Source: Streptomyces genisteinicus (GTDB lineage Bacteria; Actinomycetota; Actinomycetes; Streptomycetales; Streptomycetaceae). From it: a stretch of DNA of 64,000 nt. Numbering within the stretch: position 1 is the first letter of the stretch; each line of letters starts with the position of its first letter. Below are positions 16,880-24,507 of this stretch, piece after piece. Below the pieces are notes generated by a model. It was not told where the DNA came from, ran no database searches, and saw nothing but the letters and a program-made list of their open reading frames with translations. The translations under genes were made by a program, and so were the position numbers. Location: assembly GCF_014489615.1 (NCBI RefSeq), contig NZ_CP060825.1, forward strand, positions 4,536,501 through 4,600,500. Direction: 5' to 3'.

Positions 16880-17236
16880 TCAGCGGAACTCGTGGACCAC
16901 CCGGATCGGGCCGACGATGTGGGCGTTGAACTCGTCCAGCTCCTCCGCCGGCACCCACAGCTCCAGGATCGTCCGGCCGCCCGCCTGCTGGACCGGGTAG
17001 CGCGCCACGAACTCCGTGTCCACCTCGAAGCGCGTCACGAAGCCCGCTCCGTCGTGCTTCACGTTCCAGTCCCGGGCGATCCGGACCGCGTACTCCTCGT
17101 TCAGCACCGGATAGAAGATCGGCTGCTCCGGCAGCCGGGGCGGCCACGCCCGCCACCCCGACTCCCGCACCAGTGCCAGCTCCTCGGGCCCGGTGGGCCG
17201 CCACAGGGTCGTCGTCGCGGGCCGGTCGTTCGTCAT
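16880..17236 (-). CDS. Conserved small protein, 'ADP-ribosylation/crystallin J1' type
   Basis: This 118-residue soluble protein begins MTNDRPATTTLWRPTGPEEL and contains SGWRAWPPRLPEQPIFYPVLNE. I recognise this as the small conserved protein that databases label 'ADP-ribosylation/crystallin J1', a name that does not reflect a proven activity. The C-terminus (LWVPAEELDEFNAHIVGPI) is also typical. The start is an ATG with no striking ribosome-binding site. It lies upstream of the M23 peptidase gene on the complementary strand, with about 120 bases between them. Confidence 0.75.
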   Translation of the reverse strand: MTNDRPATTTLWRPTGPEELALVRESGWRAWPPRLPEQPIFYPVLNEEYAVRIARDWNVKHDGAGFVTRFEVDTEFVARYPVQQAGGRTILELWVPAEELDEFNAHIVGPIRVVHEFR

Positions 17237-17339
17237 GGTCGTCTCCGTGGGACGGCTGCGGGTGCGCCGCCGGGCCGGCGGCTCGCCCGCCGGACGCTAC
17301 CGTCCCGGGCGGACCGCACTCACCCGCTTTTACGCGCGC

Positions 17340-17681
17340 CCCGGGCTGTGGTGTGTGTCAGTCCCAGCGGTCCTGGTTGAGGAAGCGGGCGAAGCCGCGC
17401 CACGAGTTCGGGCCCATCGCGCCGTCGATCGGGCCGGTGTAGCCGTGGGCGGCGGCGAGACGCTGGACGGCTGCCCAGGTGTTCGGGCCCGGTGCGCCGT
17501 CGACCGGGCCGGTGTAGCCCCAGTTCCGCATGTTCCGCTGCAGCGCGGCGTAGGTGTTCGGGCCGGGCACGCCGTCGATCGGGCCGGTGTAACCCGACTC
17601 GATCCGCAGCCAGTTCTGCGCCCGCCGCCACATGACCGGGCCCGGGACCCCGTCCTGCTCCGTCGACGTCTTCGGCAGACC
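17340..17681 (-). repeat. Inverted-repeat copy A of the C-terminal binding module
   Basis: This 342-base stretch, read on the minus strand, matches 19094-19435 on the plus strand with only three mismatches by eye, all at one codon cluster (Gly-Pro-Asn-Ser against Gly-Pro-His-Ser). It covers the last 108 codons of the M23 gene and 18 bases past the stop. Confidence 0.92.
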
Positions 17682-18227
17682 ACCGCCCCCGCCGCCGAGG
17701 TGGTCGAGCGGATTGACCCGGACACCGCCCGGGGTGATGAGGTGCCAGTGCAGGTGGGGCCCGGTGGAGTTGCCGGACCCCGGGGCGCCCGCCGCGCCCC
17801 CGGACCAGCCGACGATGCCGCCCTTCGGCACCCTGGTGCCGTTGGCCACCGCGAACCGGGACAGGTGCATGTACTGGGTGCGGTAGCCGTCGTCGTGGGT
17901 GATGGTGACCGTGTGGCCCCCGGTCCCGTTGTCCGGGATGTTGGTGACGGTCCCCGCGTCGGCGGCGGGCAGCGCCGTGCCGACGCCCATGGCGTAGTCG
18001 ATCCCGCCCAGCGATCCACGGTTGATGTGGTCCTGCCAGCCGCTGGTGAGGGGATAGCCGCTGAAGGGGTTGTAGAGACTCAGCGCGTGTGCGGACTGCG
18101 CGGCGAACAGCCCGCTCCCGGCGAACAGCCCGAGGGTGACGGCCGATCCCCGGAGCACGGTTCGCCGGCTGACCGCGCCACGTCCCGACGGCGCTCCGCC
18201 GCCGGCGTCCCGATGATGTCCGCACAT
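17358..18227 (-). CDS. Secreted M23-type peptidase with C-terminal peptidoglycan-binding repeats
   Basis: This 289-residue protein has a twin-arginine-type signal (SRRTVLRGSAVTLGLF, cleavage near AHA at 48) and an M23/LytM domain (about 50-180). A Gly linker leads to three repeats ending in YTGPIDG/VDGxxGPNT, like phage and actinobacterial binding modules. M23 enzymes cut peptide bridges in peptidoglycan. The HxH motif is present (GPHLHWHL, 158/160) and GIDYA gives Asp77, but the usual His four residues before that Asp is Leu73; His68 may replace it, or activity may be weak. ATG 18227 has AAGGGAG upstream. The gene is divergent from the GH25 gene, which has the same tail. Confidence 0.85.
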   Translation of the reverse strand: MCGHHRDAGGGAPSGRGAVSRRTVLRGSAVTLGLFAGSGLFAAQSAHALSLYNPFSGYPLTSGWQDHINRGSLGGIDYAMGVGTALPAADAGTVTNIPDNGTGGHTVTITHDDGYRTQYMHLSRFAVANGTRVPKGGIVGWSGGAAGAPGSGNSTGPHLHWHLITPGGVRVNPLDHLGGGGGGLPKTSTEQDGVPGPVMWRRAQNWLRIESGYTGPIDGVPGPNTYAALQRNMRNWGYTGPVDGAPGPNTWAAVQRLAAAHGYTGPIDGAMGPNSWRGFARFLNQDRWD

Positions 18228-18343
18228 GTCAACTCCCTTGAATCGTAAGAGACTTGGGGTTACAGGAACACGCCGCGTCACAGTACCCTACGCGCGTAGA
18301 ACTTGATATAGACATGCCATTCCTGCTCGGTTGCGGAGGACGC

Positions 18344-19417
18344 GTGCACAGAAGGAACCTGATCCGCGGGGCGGTCGCCGCCGCACTCGCACCCGCCGCC
18401 GTCGCGGCGTCCGGAGCCCCCGCGGCCGCCGCCCGCCGCGGTGCAGGCGAACTCCCCGGGTTCGACGTCTCCAACTACCAGCGCGGCATCGACCACGCCC
18501 TGGCCGCCGCCCAGGGACAGCGGTTCGCCGTGGCCAAGGCGGGCGGCTGCCAGCTCGCCGAGGGGCCCTACGTCACGTCCTCCTACGCCGGTCACGTCGA
18601 CGGGGCCCGCGCGGCAGGACTGAGGGTCGGCCACTACTGGATGAGCGGCGACTTCCTCGCTCCCGTGGCCGCGGCCGACTACTTCGCCGACCACCTGCAC
18701 GACTACCGGCCCGGCGATGTGCTCGCCCTCGACGTCGAGGTGCTCGACGACTCCACCCGGCTGTGGGACGACGGGGACGTCGCCGCGTGGACCCACCGCG
18801 TCCGCGCACGGGTCGGCCCCTTCGTCCCCTGGTTCTACATCAGCACCGCGGCCCTGCGGGCCGCCGCCTGGGACCGGACCATCGCGTCCGGCGCCCACCT
18901 GTGGGCCGCCGCGTGGGGGCGCAACGACGGCACCTGGCCCGGACCGCCCGACCTGGGCGGCCGCTACCCGGACTGGGCCGTCCACCAGTACACCTCCGTG
19001 GGCTCGGCGGGCGGCGTCGCGCCCGTCGACCTCAACCTCGCCCGCCCCTGGGCCTTCGACGTCACGGAGCCGACCGAGCCGCCGCCCGCCACCGGTCTGC
19101 CGAAGACGTCGACGGAGCAGGACGGGGTCCCGGGCCCGGTCATGTGGCGGCGGGCGCAGAACTGGCTGCGGATCGAGTCGGGTTACACCGGCCCGATCGA
19201 CGGCGTGCCCGGCCCGAACACCTACGCCGCGCTGCAGCGGAACATGCGGAACTGGGGCTACACCGGCCCGGTCGACGGCGCACCGGGCCCGAACACCTGG
19301 GCAGCCGTCCAGCGTCTCGCCGCCGCCCACGGCTACACCGGCCCGATCGACGGCGCGATGGGCCCCCACTCCTGGCGCGGCTTCGCCCGCTTCCTCAACC
19401 AGGACCGCTGGGACTGA
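18344..19417 (+). CDS. Secreted GH25 lysozyme with C-terminal binding repeats
   Basis: This 357-residue protein has a signal peptide (RRNLIRGAVAAALAP, cleavage near AAA at 30) and a GH25 muramidase domain (about 36-240). The catalytic region is GFDVSNYQ (D41) and LALDVE (D130, E132). The last 108 residues repeat the M23 neighbour's binding module almost exactly. It should cut the MurNAc-GlcNAc bond in peptidoglycan. The GTG at 18344 has GCGGAGGA upstream at a short distance; an ATG at 18314 is possible. A very strong hairpin follows the stop. Its 3' end is duplicated 3.1 kb downstream. Confidence 0.88.
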   Translation: MHRRNLIRGAVAAALAPAAVAASGAPAAAARRGAGELPGFDVSNYQRGIDHALAAAQGQRFAVAKAGGCQLAEGPYVTSSYAGHVDGARAAGLRVGHYWMSGDFLAPVAAADYFADHLHDYRPGDVLALDVEVLDDSTRLWDDGDVAAWTHRVRARVGPFVPWFYISTAALRAAAWDRTIASGAHLWAAAWGRNDGTWPGPPDLGGRYPDWAVHQYTSVGSAGGVAPVDLNLARPWAFDVTEPTEPPPATGLPKTSTEQDGVPGPVMWRRAQNWLRIESGYTGPIDGVPGPNTYAALQRNMRNWGYTGPVDGAPGPNTWAAVQRLAAAHGYTGPIDGAMGPHSWRGFARFLNQDRWD

Positions 19418-19435
19418 CACACACCACAGCCCGGG
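19094..19435 (+). repeat. Inverted-repeat copy B of the C-terminal binding module
   Basis: This is the plus-strand partner of 17340-17681. The two copies have the same length and stop position and share 18 bases past the stop codon, so identity extends slightly beyond the coding part. Confidence 0.92.
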
Positions 19436-19473
19436 AAGCCGCGAACGGCTTCCCGGGCTGTTGTCGGCGCGAC
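19326..19473 (+). repeat. Left 148-bp direct repeat (lysozyme 3' end plus terminator)
   Basis: It matches 22430-22577 in the same orientation with three mismatches. It includes the last 30 codons of the lysozyme gene, the stop and the whole terminator hairpin. Outside these limits the two sequences are unrelated. Confidence 0.93.
19426..19461 (+). terminator. Perfect 16-bp terminator hairpin after lysozyme gene
   Basis: ACAGCCCGGGAAGCCG, loop CGAA, then CGGCTTCCCGGGCTGT, starting nine bases after the stop. This is one of the strongest hairpins in the window. Confidence 0.88.
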
Positions 19474-19597
19474 CACCGGAAGGGCTCGACGCTGCGGTCC
19501 GCAAGGCAACGTCGGTGCACGTCCGTCCGCCGTGGCCGACGGCAAGCCCGTCGTAGTCCGTGCCGGCACGCCAGGGGAGGCAGCGTCACGGCCGTCG

Positions 19598-20074
19598 TCA
19601 GGGCCGGGCCTCTTCGGCGGGACAGGGCAGGTCGGGAGCAGCACGGTTCGGCCGGCACGTCACCAGGGCGACCGAGTGGAAGGCGGTGCCCCTCAGGTAG
19701 TGGCCGAGGGATACGTCTCCTCCCCACGCCAGCCGCTCGGCAGCAGCCTTCGCAAGGAGCACCAGCCTGGTCGCCTCCCGATCCTGCTCCGAGGCGAACC
19801 GGGGTGCGAACTCCGCGAGCTGGAGGCCCAGCCACTCGCCGGCCTCCTCGGGCTCCTCCCATGTTCCCCTGATCAGCGAAGCCGGTTTCATGAGCCAGTG
19901 TGCCGTCCCGATCGGAGGGATGTCGGTGGTCGGGAAGGCGGTCACGGCTTCCCGGTACCGGTCGTGCACTTCCTGCTCGCTGGTCGCCGCCGGGGCCGGG
20001 CCGGGCGGTCTGCGGACGCTCTCCCTGTCGAACGTCTTCTTCTCTCCCACCCATGTGAAACCGTGGTGATGCAC
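19598..20074 (-). CDS. Hypothetical protein in the regulatory island
   Basis: This 158-residue soluble protein begins VHHHGFTWVGEKKTF and contains the Trp-rich HWLMKPASLIRGTWEEPEEAGEWLGLQ. It ends with a Pro-rich tail, and no domain was recognised. The frame is open much further upstream, but it there overlaps the DUF397 gene in another frame. I choose GTG 20074 because GGAG lies five bases upstream. A hairpin (20100-20133) stands between it and the DUF397 gene, so it may have its own promoter. The function is unknown. Confidence 0.6.
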   Translation of the reverse strand: MHHHGFTWVGEKKTFDRESVRRPPGPAPAATSEQEVHDRYREAVTAFPTTDIPPIGTAHWLMKPASLIRGTWEEPEEAGEWLGLQLAEFAPRFASEQDREATRLVLLAKAAAERLAWGGDVSLGHYLRGTAFHSVALVTCRPNRAAPDLPCPAEEARP

Positions 20075-20099
20075 CGCTGCTCCGTTCCGGGAGATCACG

Positions 20100-20133
20100 A
20101 CGGCCCTGCCCGTCGGCGTGAGGGCAGGGCCGT
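20100..20133 (-). terminator. Terminator hairpin after DUF397 gene
   Basis: ACGGCCCTGCCC pairs with GGGCAGGGCCGT around a ten-base loop, about 22 bases past the DUF397 stop on the minus strand. Confidence 0.75.
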
Positions 20134-20154
20134 CAGTTCGGGTCGTGCCGTGGA

Positions 20155-20379
20155 TCAGGCCGACAGGTCGAAGCGGCAGGGGTCGATGCCCGCCGCGTCC
20201 AGCTCGGCCGTGGTGAAGCGCAGCGGCTCGGCATCCGGGCGCTTGCTGTCGCCCATCGCCCACACGTCCGGCCCGATCTTCGCGAGGGTCACGCACGCCT
20301 CGCCGTCCGGGTGGGTGCTGCCTCCGCACGCCTTGCTGAATCGGGCTGCGGAGATGTCGAATCCGTACAGGTCGGTCAT
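20155..20379 (-). CDS. DUF397 small protein, likely partner of the XRE regulator
   Basis: This 74-residue protein begins MTDLYGFDISAARFSKACGG. It shows the DUF397 pattern of a Gly/Cys stretch, CVTLAKIG, the DSK motif in WAMGDSKRPDAEPLRFT and a closing hydrophobic part. DUF397 proteins are nearly always encoded beside WhiJ-like XRE-DUF5753 regulators in Streptomyces and may act as their antagonists or co-effectors (for example Scr1/Scr2). The ATG start has GGAGG upstream. It lies 286 bases downstream of the XRE gene on the same strand. Confidence 0.82.
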   Translation of the reverse strand: MTDLYGFDISAARFSKACGGSTHPDGEACVTLAKIGPDVWAMGDSKRPDAEPLRFTTAELDAAGIDPCRFDLSA

Positions 20380-20665
20380 CTGGTCCTCCGTGGTTCGGAT
20401 GGGAAGGAGCACCGCTGTCGCGCTCGGGGTGCCCGGGTGCCTCGCAGCGCCTCTGCGATCTGCTCGACGTGTGCAGCCGGGATCGAGCCAGGTGCACGAG
20501 CGGCTCGCCTCGGGGAGTCGCCTGCGTGCGGATCGCCGCGAGGCGCTCTCCGGCAGCCCCCGGCGCAGGCGGTGTGCGACGGACGGGCAGTCGAACCGGG
20601 GCTCATCGTGGTGCTGGCGCTGCTCACAGGGATTCCCTCCCTCGGGTGTCGGCATCACCGATGCT

Positions 20666-21520
20666 TCACCCGCTGGGCAGCTCGTTCCAGGACCTTTCCT
20701 GTTGGGGCAAGAATCCGTCCCGGATGCCCTCGACCAGGGCTCTCATGGCATCGCCGTAGACCGCCACGGCGGCGAACCGTTCGAAGGTGTCGAGGTAGAG
20801 CTGGACATCTTTCGGGTCGCGGGTGGTGACCTCGGAGTGGAACGTCTCCACGATGACGAGACGGTCGTCGTGGAGGCTGAAGCAGGTCATGGGGAAGTCG
20901 GGCATCCGGCGGTCGGACGGGACGACACCCAGCGAGACGTTGGGCAGGCGGGACACGGATACGAGCCGGTCGAGCTGGAGCGCCATGACCACGGGCTCGC
21001 TGATGCGCCATCGGAGTACGTGTTCGCAGATCAGGAAGCGAAAGGACCCGCCCGGTTCGTAGAGGACGGACTGCCGTTCGATACGGGCAGCCACGGTCCT
21101 GGTCCTGGTCTCCTCCGGCAGGGACGGAGGCAGGGAGAAGACGGCGGAGGCGTACTCGGGCGTCTGGAGGAGGCCGGGGATGAGCTGACCCTGGAAGAGC
21201 CTGAGCGTGGTGGTGCCGGCCTCGATCGCCCGGATGGTCTTCTGGTGCTTCCAGGGGCCCATGCGGCGCAGCAGCCGCCATGCGGTGGCCTCGGTGGCTT
21301 CAGCGCGGGCGGCGGAGAGGAACTCCCCCTTGACCTCCTCGCTGACGCCTATGGCAGTGAGGACCAGGTCCACGTCCTGGACGGTCGGTCGCACCTTGCC
21401 CGTCTCGATCTTCGAGAGCTTCCCGGCGGACATGGAAGCCCTGCGGGCCACCGAATCACCCGTGAGTCCGGATGCGTCGCGCAGCGCCCGCAGGGCCCTC
21501 CCGATCGAGTCGGCGGTCAG
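20666..21520 (-). CDS. XRE-family regulator with DUF5753 domain (WhiJ/Scr1 type)
   Basis: This protein of about 284 residues has an N-terminal helix-turn-helix (LRDASGLTGDSVARRASMSAGKLSKIETGK). The C-terminal DUF5753 domain (about 90-275) contains the typical LIPGLLQTPEYA and ARIERQSVLYE. The family controls development and antibiotic genes in Streptomyces. No ATG, GTG or TTG lies at the right place. The frame fits a CTG at 21520 that overlaps the upstream stop (CTGA) and has GGGAG eight bases before it, so an unusual CTG start with translational coupling is likely. The next in-frame ATG would cut off most of the DNA-binding domain. Confidence 0.85.
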   Translation of the reverse strand: MTADSIGRALRALRDASGLTGDSVARRASMSAGKLSKIETGKVRPTVQDVDLVLTAIGVSEEVKGEFLSAARAEATEATAWRLLRRMGPWKHQKTIRAIEAGTTTLRLFQGQLIPGLLQTPEYASAVFSLPPSLPEETRTRTVAARIERQSVLYEPGGSFRFLICEHVLRWRISEPVVMALQLDRLVSVSRLPNVSLGVVPSDRRMPDFPMTCFSLHDDRLVIVETFHSEVTTRDPKDVQLYLDTFERFAAVAVYGDAMRALVEGIRDGFLPQQERSWNELPSG

Positions 21521-22026
21521 CGGTGCCGCTCCCGGTAGTCCGCGAACGGCACAGCTTCGGCCAAGGCGCGGTCTCGGTAGCCCTGGTACTCGGCAAGACA
21601 GCGGGCAGGAAGCGGTTCGGCGCCGGTGAACGCACCTTCTGGCGTGTAGTGCATCCGGTACACGTCCCGGTCGTCGAACAACCAGAAGTCGTGATCGGGC
21701 AGGCCGGTCACGGTCCGGTCCGACAGGTCGATGATTCCGATGGTCTCGCCGGCCGCGATGTTGCCCGGATAGGCGGCCAGCTCGTACCGCAGGTAGTCGG
21801 TCAGCGGAGACCGGAGCACGTGGACGCGTGAGACCTGCTTGCCCTCGTCGGTCATCGACCGTACCCATGGGTTGTCGTCCCAGGCGGGGCCCATGTCCCC
21901 GCCTGCCAGGAAGTGTTCGAACTCCTCGCGCTCCTCCTCCACGCTGTAGACGGCGAGCGTCTCCAGGCGGAAGGCGGTCCGCTCGAAGCTCCCGAAGAGA
22001 CGGCCGAACTCCTCACCGCCCAGCAC
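21517..22026 (-). CDS. DUF6879 family protein
   Basis: This 169-residue protein begins VLGGEEFGRLFGSFERTAFRLETLAVYSVEEE and contains HVLRSPLTDYLRYELA, GIIDLSD and DHDFWLFDDRDVYRMHYTPEG. This is the pattern of DUF6879 proteins that accompany WhiJ/Scr1-type regulator genes. The GTG start at 22026 lies inside the upstream gene's last codons, with GGAGGAG upstream. Its stop overlaps the start of the XRE gene, so the three genes are translationally coupled. The biochemical function is unknown. Confidence 0.8.
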   Translation of the reverse strand: MLGGEEFGRLFGSFERTAFRLETLAVYSVEEEREEFEHFLAGGDMGPAWDDNPWVRSMTDEGKQVSRVHVLRSPLTDYLRYELAAYPGNIAAGETIGIIDLSDRTVTGLPDHDFWLFDDRDVYRMHYTPEGAFTGAEPLPARCLAEYQGYRDRALAEAVPFADYRERHR

Positions 22027-22219
22027 GGAAGTACTCCTCCAGCACCGCGGCCGGGACCACGACGGCGCTCTCCCCCTCGGGCAGATCGAGCTGCGCCAGC
22101 CGCTCGGGGTCAGTGATGACGTAGCCCTGCACGACGTAGTCCTCGGCGTCCTCGGTACCCCACAGCGTCGGGCATGTTCCGTTCCTGCAATCCGGGTCAC
22201 CGGACAGCTTCCGCAGCAT
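22013..22219 (-). CDS. Small protein leading the WhiJ-type operon
   Basis: This 68-residue protein begins MLRKLSGDPDCRNGTCPTLW and ends LPEGESAVVVPAAVLEEYFRAGR. The two cysteines in a CRNGTC spacing and the beta-rich pattern resemble small proteins seen before DUF6879 and XRE genes in Streptomyces. The ATG at 22219 has GGGG and AGGA just upstream. It overlaps the next gene by 14 bases, so the operon is tightly coupled. The function is unknown. Confidence 0.68.
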   Translation of the reverse strand: MLRKLSGDPDCRNGTCPTLWGTEDAEDYVVQGYVITDPERLAQLDLPEGESAVVVPAAVLEEYFRAGR

Positions 22220-22429
22220 TCCTGTCCCCACATGTCGGCATACGCTTGTCGTTCCCGATGCTCCCGAGCTGGTCCTGGTGGGGTCAAGTACGGATCCTTT
22301 CCAGAACGGGAAAGCGCCCCTCACGGTGGGAATCGGGAATGCGCCGGGATGCGCGCGGCCGTTGCGTCAGCAGCGGGACCGCGCTCCGTACGTGCCGCAT
22401 CCGGATCCGCTCGTGCACCGTCCGCTGCT

Positions 22430-22577
22430 CCCACGGCTACACCGGCCCGATCGACGGCGCGATGGGCCCCCACTCCTGGCGCGGTTTCGCCCGCTTCCTC
22501 AACCAGGACCGCTGGGACTGACACACACCACAGCCCGGGAAACCGCGAACGGCTTCCCGGGCTGTGGTCGGCGCGAC
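22430..22577 (+). repeat. Right 148-bp direct repeat: truncated lysozyme 3' end and terminator
   Basis: This is a second copy of 19326-19473 with three differences. It carries only the last 30 codons of the binding module (up to the stop at 22521), so it is a gene fragment and cannot make protein by itself. Its hairpin (22528-22567) has one mismatch near the loop, but an outer change extends the stem with two more pairs (CC/GG). It probably ends transcription next to msrA. The codons match copy B, not copy A. Confidence 0.93.
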
Positions 22578-22600
22578 GGCTCCGGCGGGCGCCGGACGGC

Positions 22601-23263
22601 TCAGCCGTCCGCCGTCGCGACGCCGATCGGGCAGCTCACGCCCGTGCCGCCGATGCCGCAGTAGCCGGCCGGGTTCTTGTCGAGATACTGCTGGTGGTAC
22701 GCCTCGGCCGGGTAGAAGGGGCGGCCCTCGGCCGGCAGGATCTCCGTGGTGACGGTGCCGTGGCCGGAGCCGGTGAGCACCCGCTGGTAGACGGCGCGGG
22801 AGGACTCCGCCGCCGCGGCCTGGGCCGGGGAGTGGGTGTGGATCGCGGAGCGGTACTGGGTGCCGACGTCGTTGCCCTGGCGGAAGCCCTGGGTCGGGTC
22901 GTGCGACTCCCAGAAGAGCTTCAGCAGCTGCTCGTACGTGACCTGGTCGGGGTCGAAGACGACGCGGACGGCCTCGGTGTGCCCGGTCAGGCCGGAGCAC
23001 GCCTCCTCGTACGTCGGGTTCTCCGTGTGACCGCCCTGGTAGCCGACGAGCGTCGTCCAGACGCCCGGGGTCTGCCAGAACTTCCGCTCCGCGCCCCAGA
23101 AGCAGCCCAGCGCGAAGTCGGCGACCTCCAGGCCCGCCGGGTACGGGCCCAGCAGCGGGTTGCCCAGGACGGTGTGCCGGTCCGGGACGGTGAAGGTCGG
23201 CTCCGGGCGGCCCTTCAGGGCCTGCTCCGGGGTGGGCAGGACGGGGGTGCGGCCGAAGAGCAT
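22601..23263 (-). CDS. msrA: Peptide methionine sulfoxide reductase A
   Basis: This 220-residue protein has the catalytic GCFWG motif (Cys54) and the family blocks GYQGGHTENPTYEEACSGLTGHTEAV, DPTQGFRQGNDVGTQYRS and, near the end, YLDKNPAGYC with recycling cysteines (GYCGIGGTGVSCPIG). It reduces methionine-S-sulfoxide in proteins. The ATG at 23263 has AAGGAG upstream at the right distance; the frame is open further upstream, but without features. The convergent lysozyme-fragment hairpin lies just past its stop. Confidence 0.95.
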   Translation of the reverse strand: MLFGRTPVLPTPEQALKGRPEPTFTVPDRHTVLGNPLLGPYPAGLEVADFALGCFWGAERKFWQTPGVWTTLVGYQGGHTENPTYEEACSGLTGHTEAVRVVFDPDQVTYEQLLKLFWESHDPTQGFRQGNDVGTQYRSAIHTHSPAQAAAAESSRAVYQRVLTGSGHGTVTTEILPAEGRPFYPAEAYHQQYLDKNPAGYCGIGGTGVSCPIGVATADG

Positions 23264-23357
23264 GGTGCGTTCTCCTTCACGGGTGGGGGCTGTCGGTGTC
23301 AACGTTCCCGAGCCCCCGGTCATTCCGCGTCCCGTCGGCGCGGGCCGGGCCGGCGGC

Positions 23358-24461
23358 TCAGCGCGGCAGCGTCGCCGGGTTGCCGCCGTTCGCCTCGTAT
23401 CCGGCGACGGCCAGGGCCCGGTAGACGGCGTACTCGGCGGCCGGGTCGCTGCTGTGCGTCCAGGGCAGGGCGCCCACGTGGCCGTCGACGTGGACGAGCT
23501 GGTTCATGGCCTCGGCCCAGCGCTCGGAGCGGACCAGGAACAGGACGAGCAGGTGGCGTACGTGCGCGAGCATCGGGTCGTCGGCGCGGGCGGAGTGCAC
23601 CGCGTACAGGGCGCCCTCCAGGGCCTTGGTGACGACGGCGCTCTGGTAGAAGCTGCCCACCAGGTTGACCTCGGGCAGGTGCTCGTAGACCGCGAAGAGG
23701 GGCAGCGCGGCGAGCAGTGAGCCGCGGGGGGCGCGGGCGGCCGCGGTGGTGGCGAAGTGGTCGGCGTCGTCGCGGGAGCCGTGCCACTTCTCGCAGAGGT
23801 GGTGGAGGGCGGCGAGGTGGGCGCCCATGTGGTCGGGGGCGCGGTCGATGACCTTGGCCCAGAGCTGGTCGAACTGCTCGTGGGAGTCGCCCAGCCCGCG
23901 GGCGACCGCCAGGTCGGTGATGTACGGAACGGGGTCGCCGGGGGCGAGCAGCGCGGCTTCGGAGCAGACGGCGCGGGCCTCCTCCAGGATGATGCGGAAC
24001 TCGTCGGTGCCGGCGGCTGCGGTGCGCCAGGCCTGCTGGACGAGGAACTCGGCGTGCACCTGGGCGCCGCCGGCGTCCTTGGGGGACTCCGAGCGCCAGG
24101 TCCGCAGCCAGGCGCCGCCGGTGCCGGGCTGCTGGGCGAGTTCGAGGGAGGCGGCGCCGGCGAAGGCCTGGACGCGCTGCCAGCGGACCTCGCCCTCCTT
24201 GGGGGTGCCGGCGAGGAGCTGGGCGGCGGCGCGCCAGTCCTGGGTGCGCTGGACGACGTCGAGGACGTCGAGGAGGTCCTGGTCGGGTCCGGGCAGCCGC
24301 ACGTCGAGCTGTTCCTGGCGCACGAAGCCGTACGTGTCGGGGTCGGCGGCGTCGGGGGAGCCGGGCGCGGCGAGCCGGATGCCGGCGCGGCGGCGCATCA
24401 TGACGGGGCCGATGACCGCGGCCAGCATGGCCATGGCGATCAGGAACCAGAGAATCTCCAT
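23358..24461 (-). CDS. Membrane-anchored helical-repeat protein of unknown function
   Basis: This 367-residue protein has an N-terminal membrane anchor (residues 3-21, then MMRRRAG). The remainder is Ala-rich helices in a TPR-like pattern (DWRAAAQLLAGTP, DRAPDHMGAHLAALHHLCEKWHG, SERWAEAMNQLVHV). It is conserved at this position in Streptomyces as far as I recall. Repeat proteins of this type usually bind other proteins. The ATG start is well placed before the helix. It is divergent from metB and has a 94-base gap to msrA on the same strand. Confidence 0.78.
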   Translation of the reverse strand: MEILWFLIAMAMLAAVIGPVMMRRRAGIRLAAPGSPDAADPDTYGFVRQEQLDVRLPGPDQDLLDVLDVVQRTQDWRAAAQLLAGTPKEGEVRWQRVQAFAGAASLELAQQPGTGGAWLRTWRSESPKDAGGAQVHAEFLVQQAWRTAAAGTDEFRIILEEARAVCSEAALLAPGDPVPYITDLAVARGLGDSHEQFDQLWAKVIDRAPDHMGAHLAALHHLCEKWHGSRDDADHFATTAAARAPRGSLLAALPLFAVYEHLPEVNLVGSFYQSAVVTKALEGALYAVHSARADDPMLAHVRHLLVLFLVRSERWAEAMNQLVHVDGHVGALPWTHSSDPAAEYAVYRALAVAGYEANGGNPATLPR

Positions 24462-24507
24462 GGCTCCATTGTCCCGGACGCGGTGACCGCCCGGCCGGGG
24501 CGGGTTC

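Larger units (their letters stand above)
19474..22429. mobile_element. Regulatory island bounded by 148-bp direct repeats
   Basis: About 2.96 kb lies between the two direct repeats of the lysozyme 3' end. All recognisable genes inside are on the minus strand: a 68-residue protein, DUF6879, an XRE-DUF5753 regulator, DUF397 and a 158-residue protein. Elements that integrate into a gene end often bring a copy of that end, keeping the gene intact, and the arrangement fits that. No integrase, transposase or excisionase is present, so this may be a remnant, or recombination between repeats. The mobile label is inference. Confidence 0.45.

Noticed and set aside
20380..20658. Upstream extension of the DUF397 gene to 167 codons
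   Set aside because: The extra residues are low complexity, while ATG 20379 has a strong GGAGG and matches the family's length.
19474..22429. Insertion sequence or transposon
   Set aside because: No transposase, no terminal inverted repeats and no short target duplication; the flanking repeats are 148 bp and gene-derived.
22430..22521. A short coding gene made from the lysozyme fragment
   Set aside because: The upstream sequence is unrelated, the fragment has no start signal, and it keeps only part of one binding repeat.
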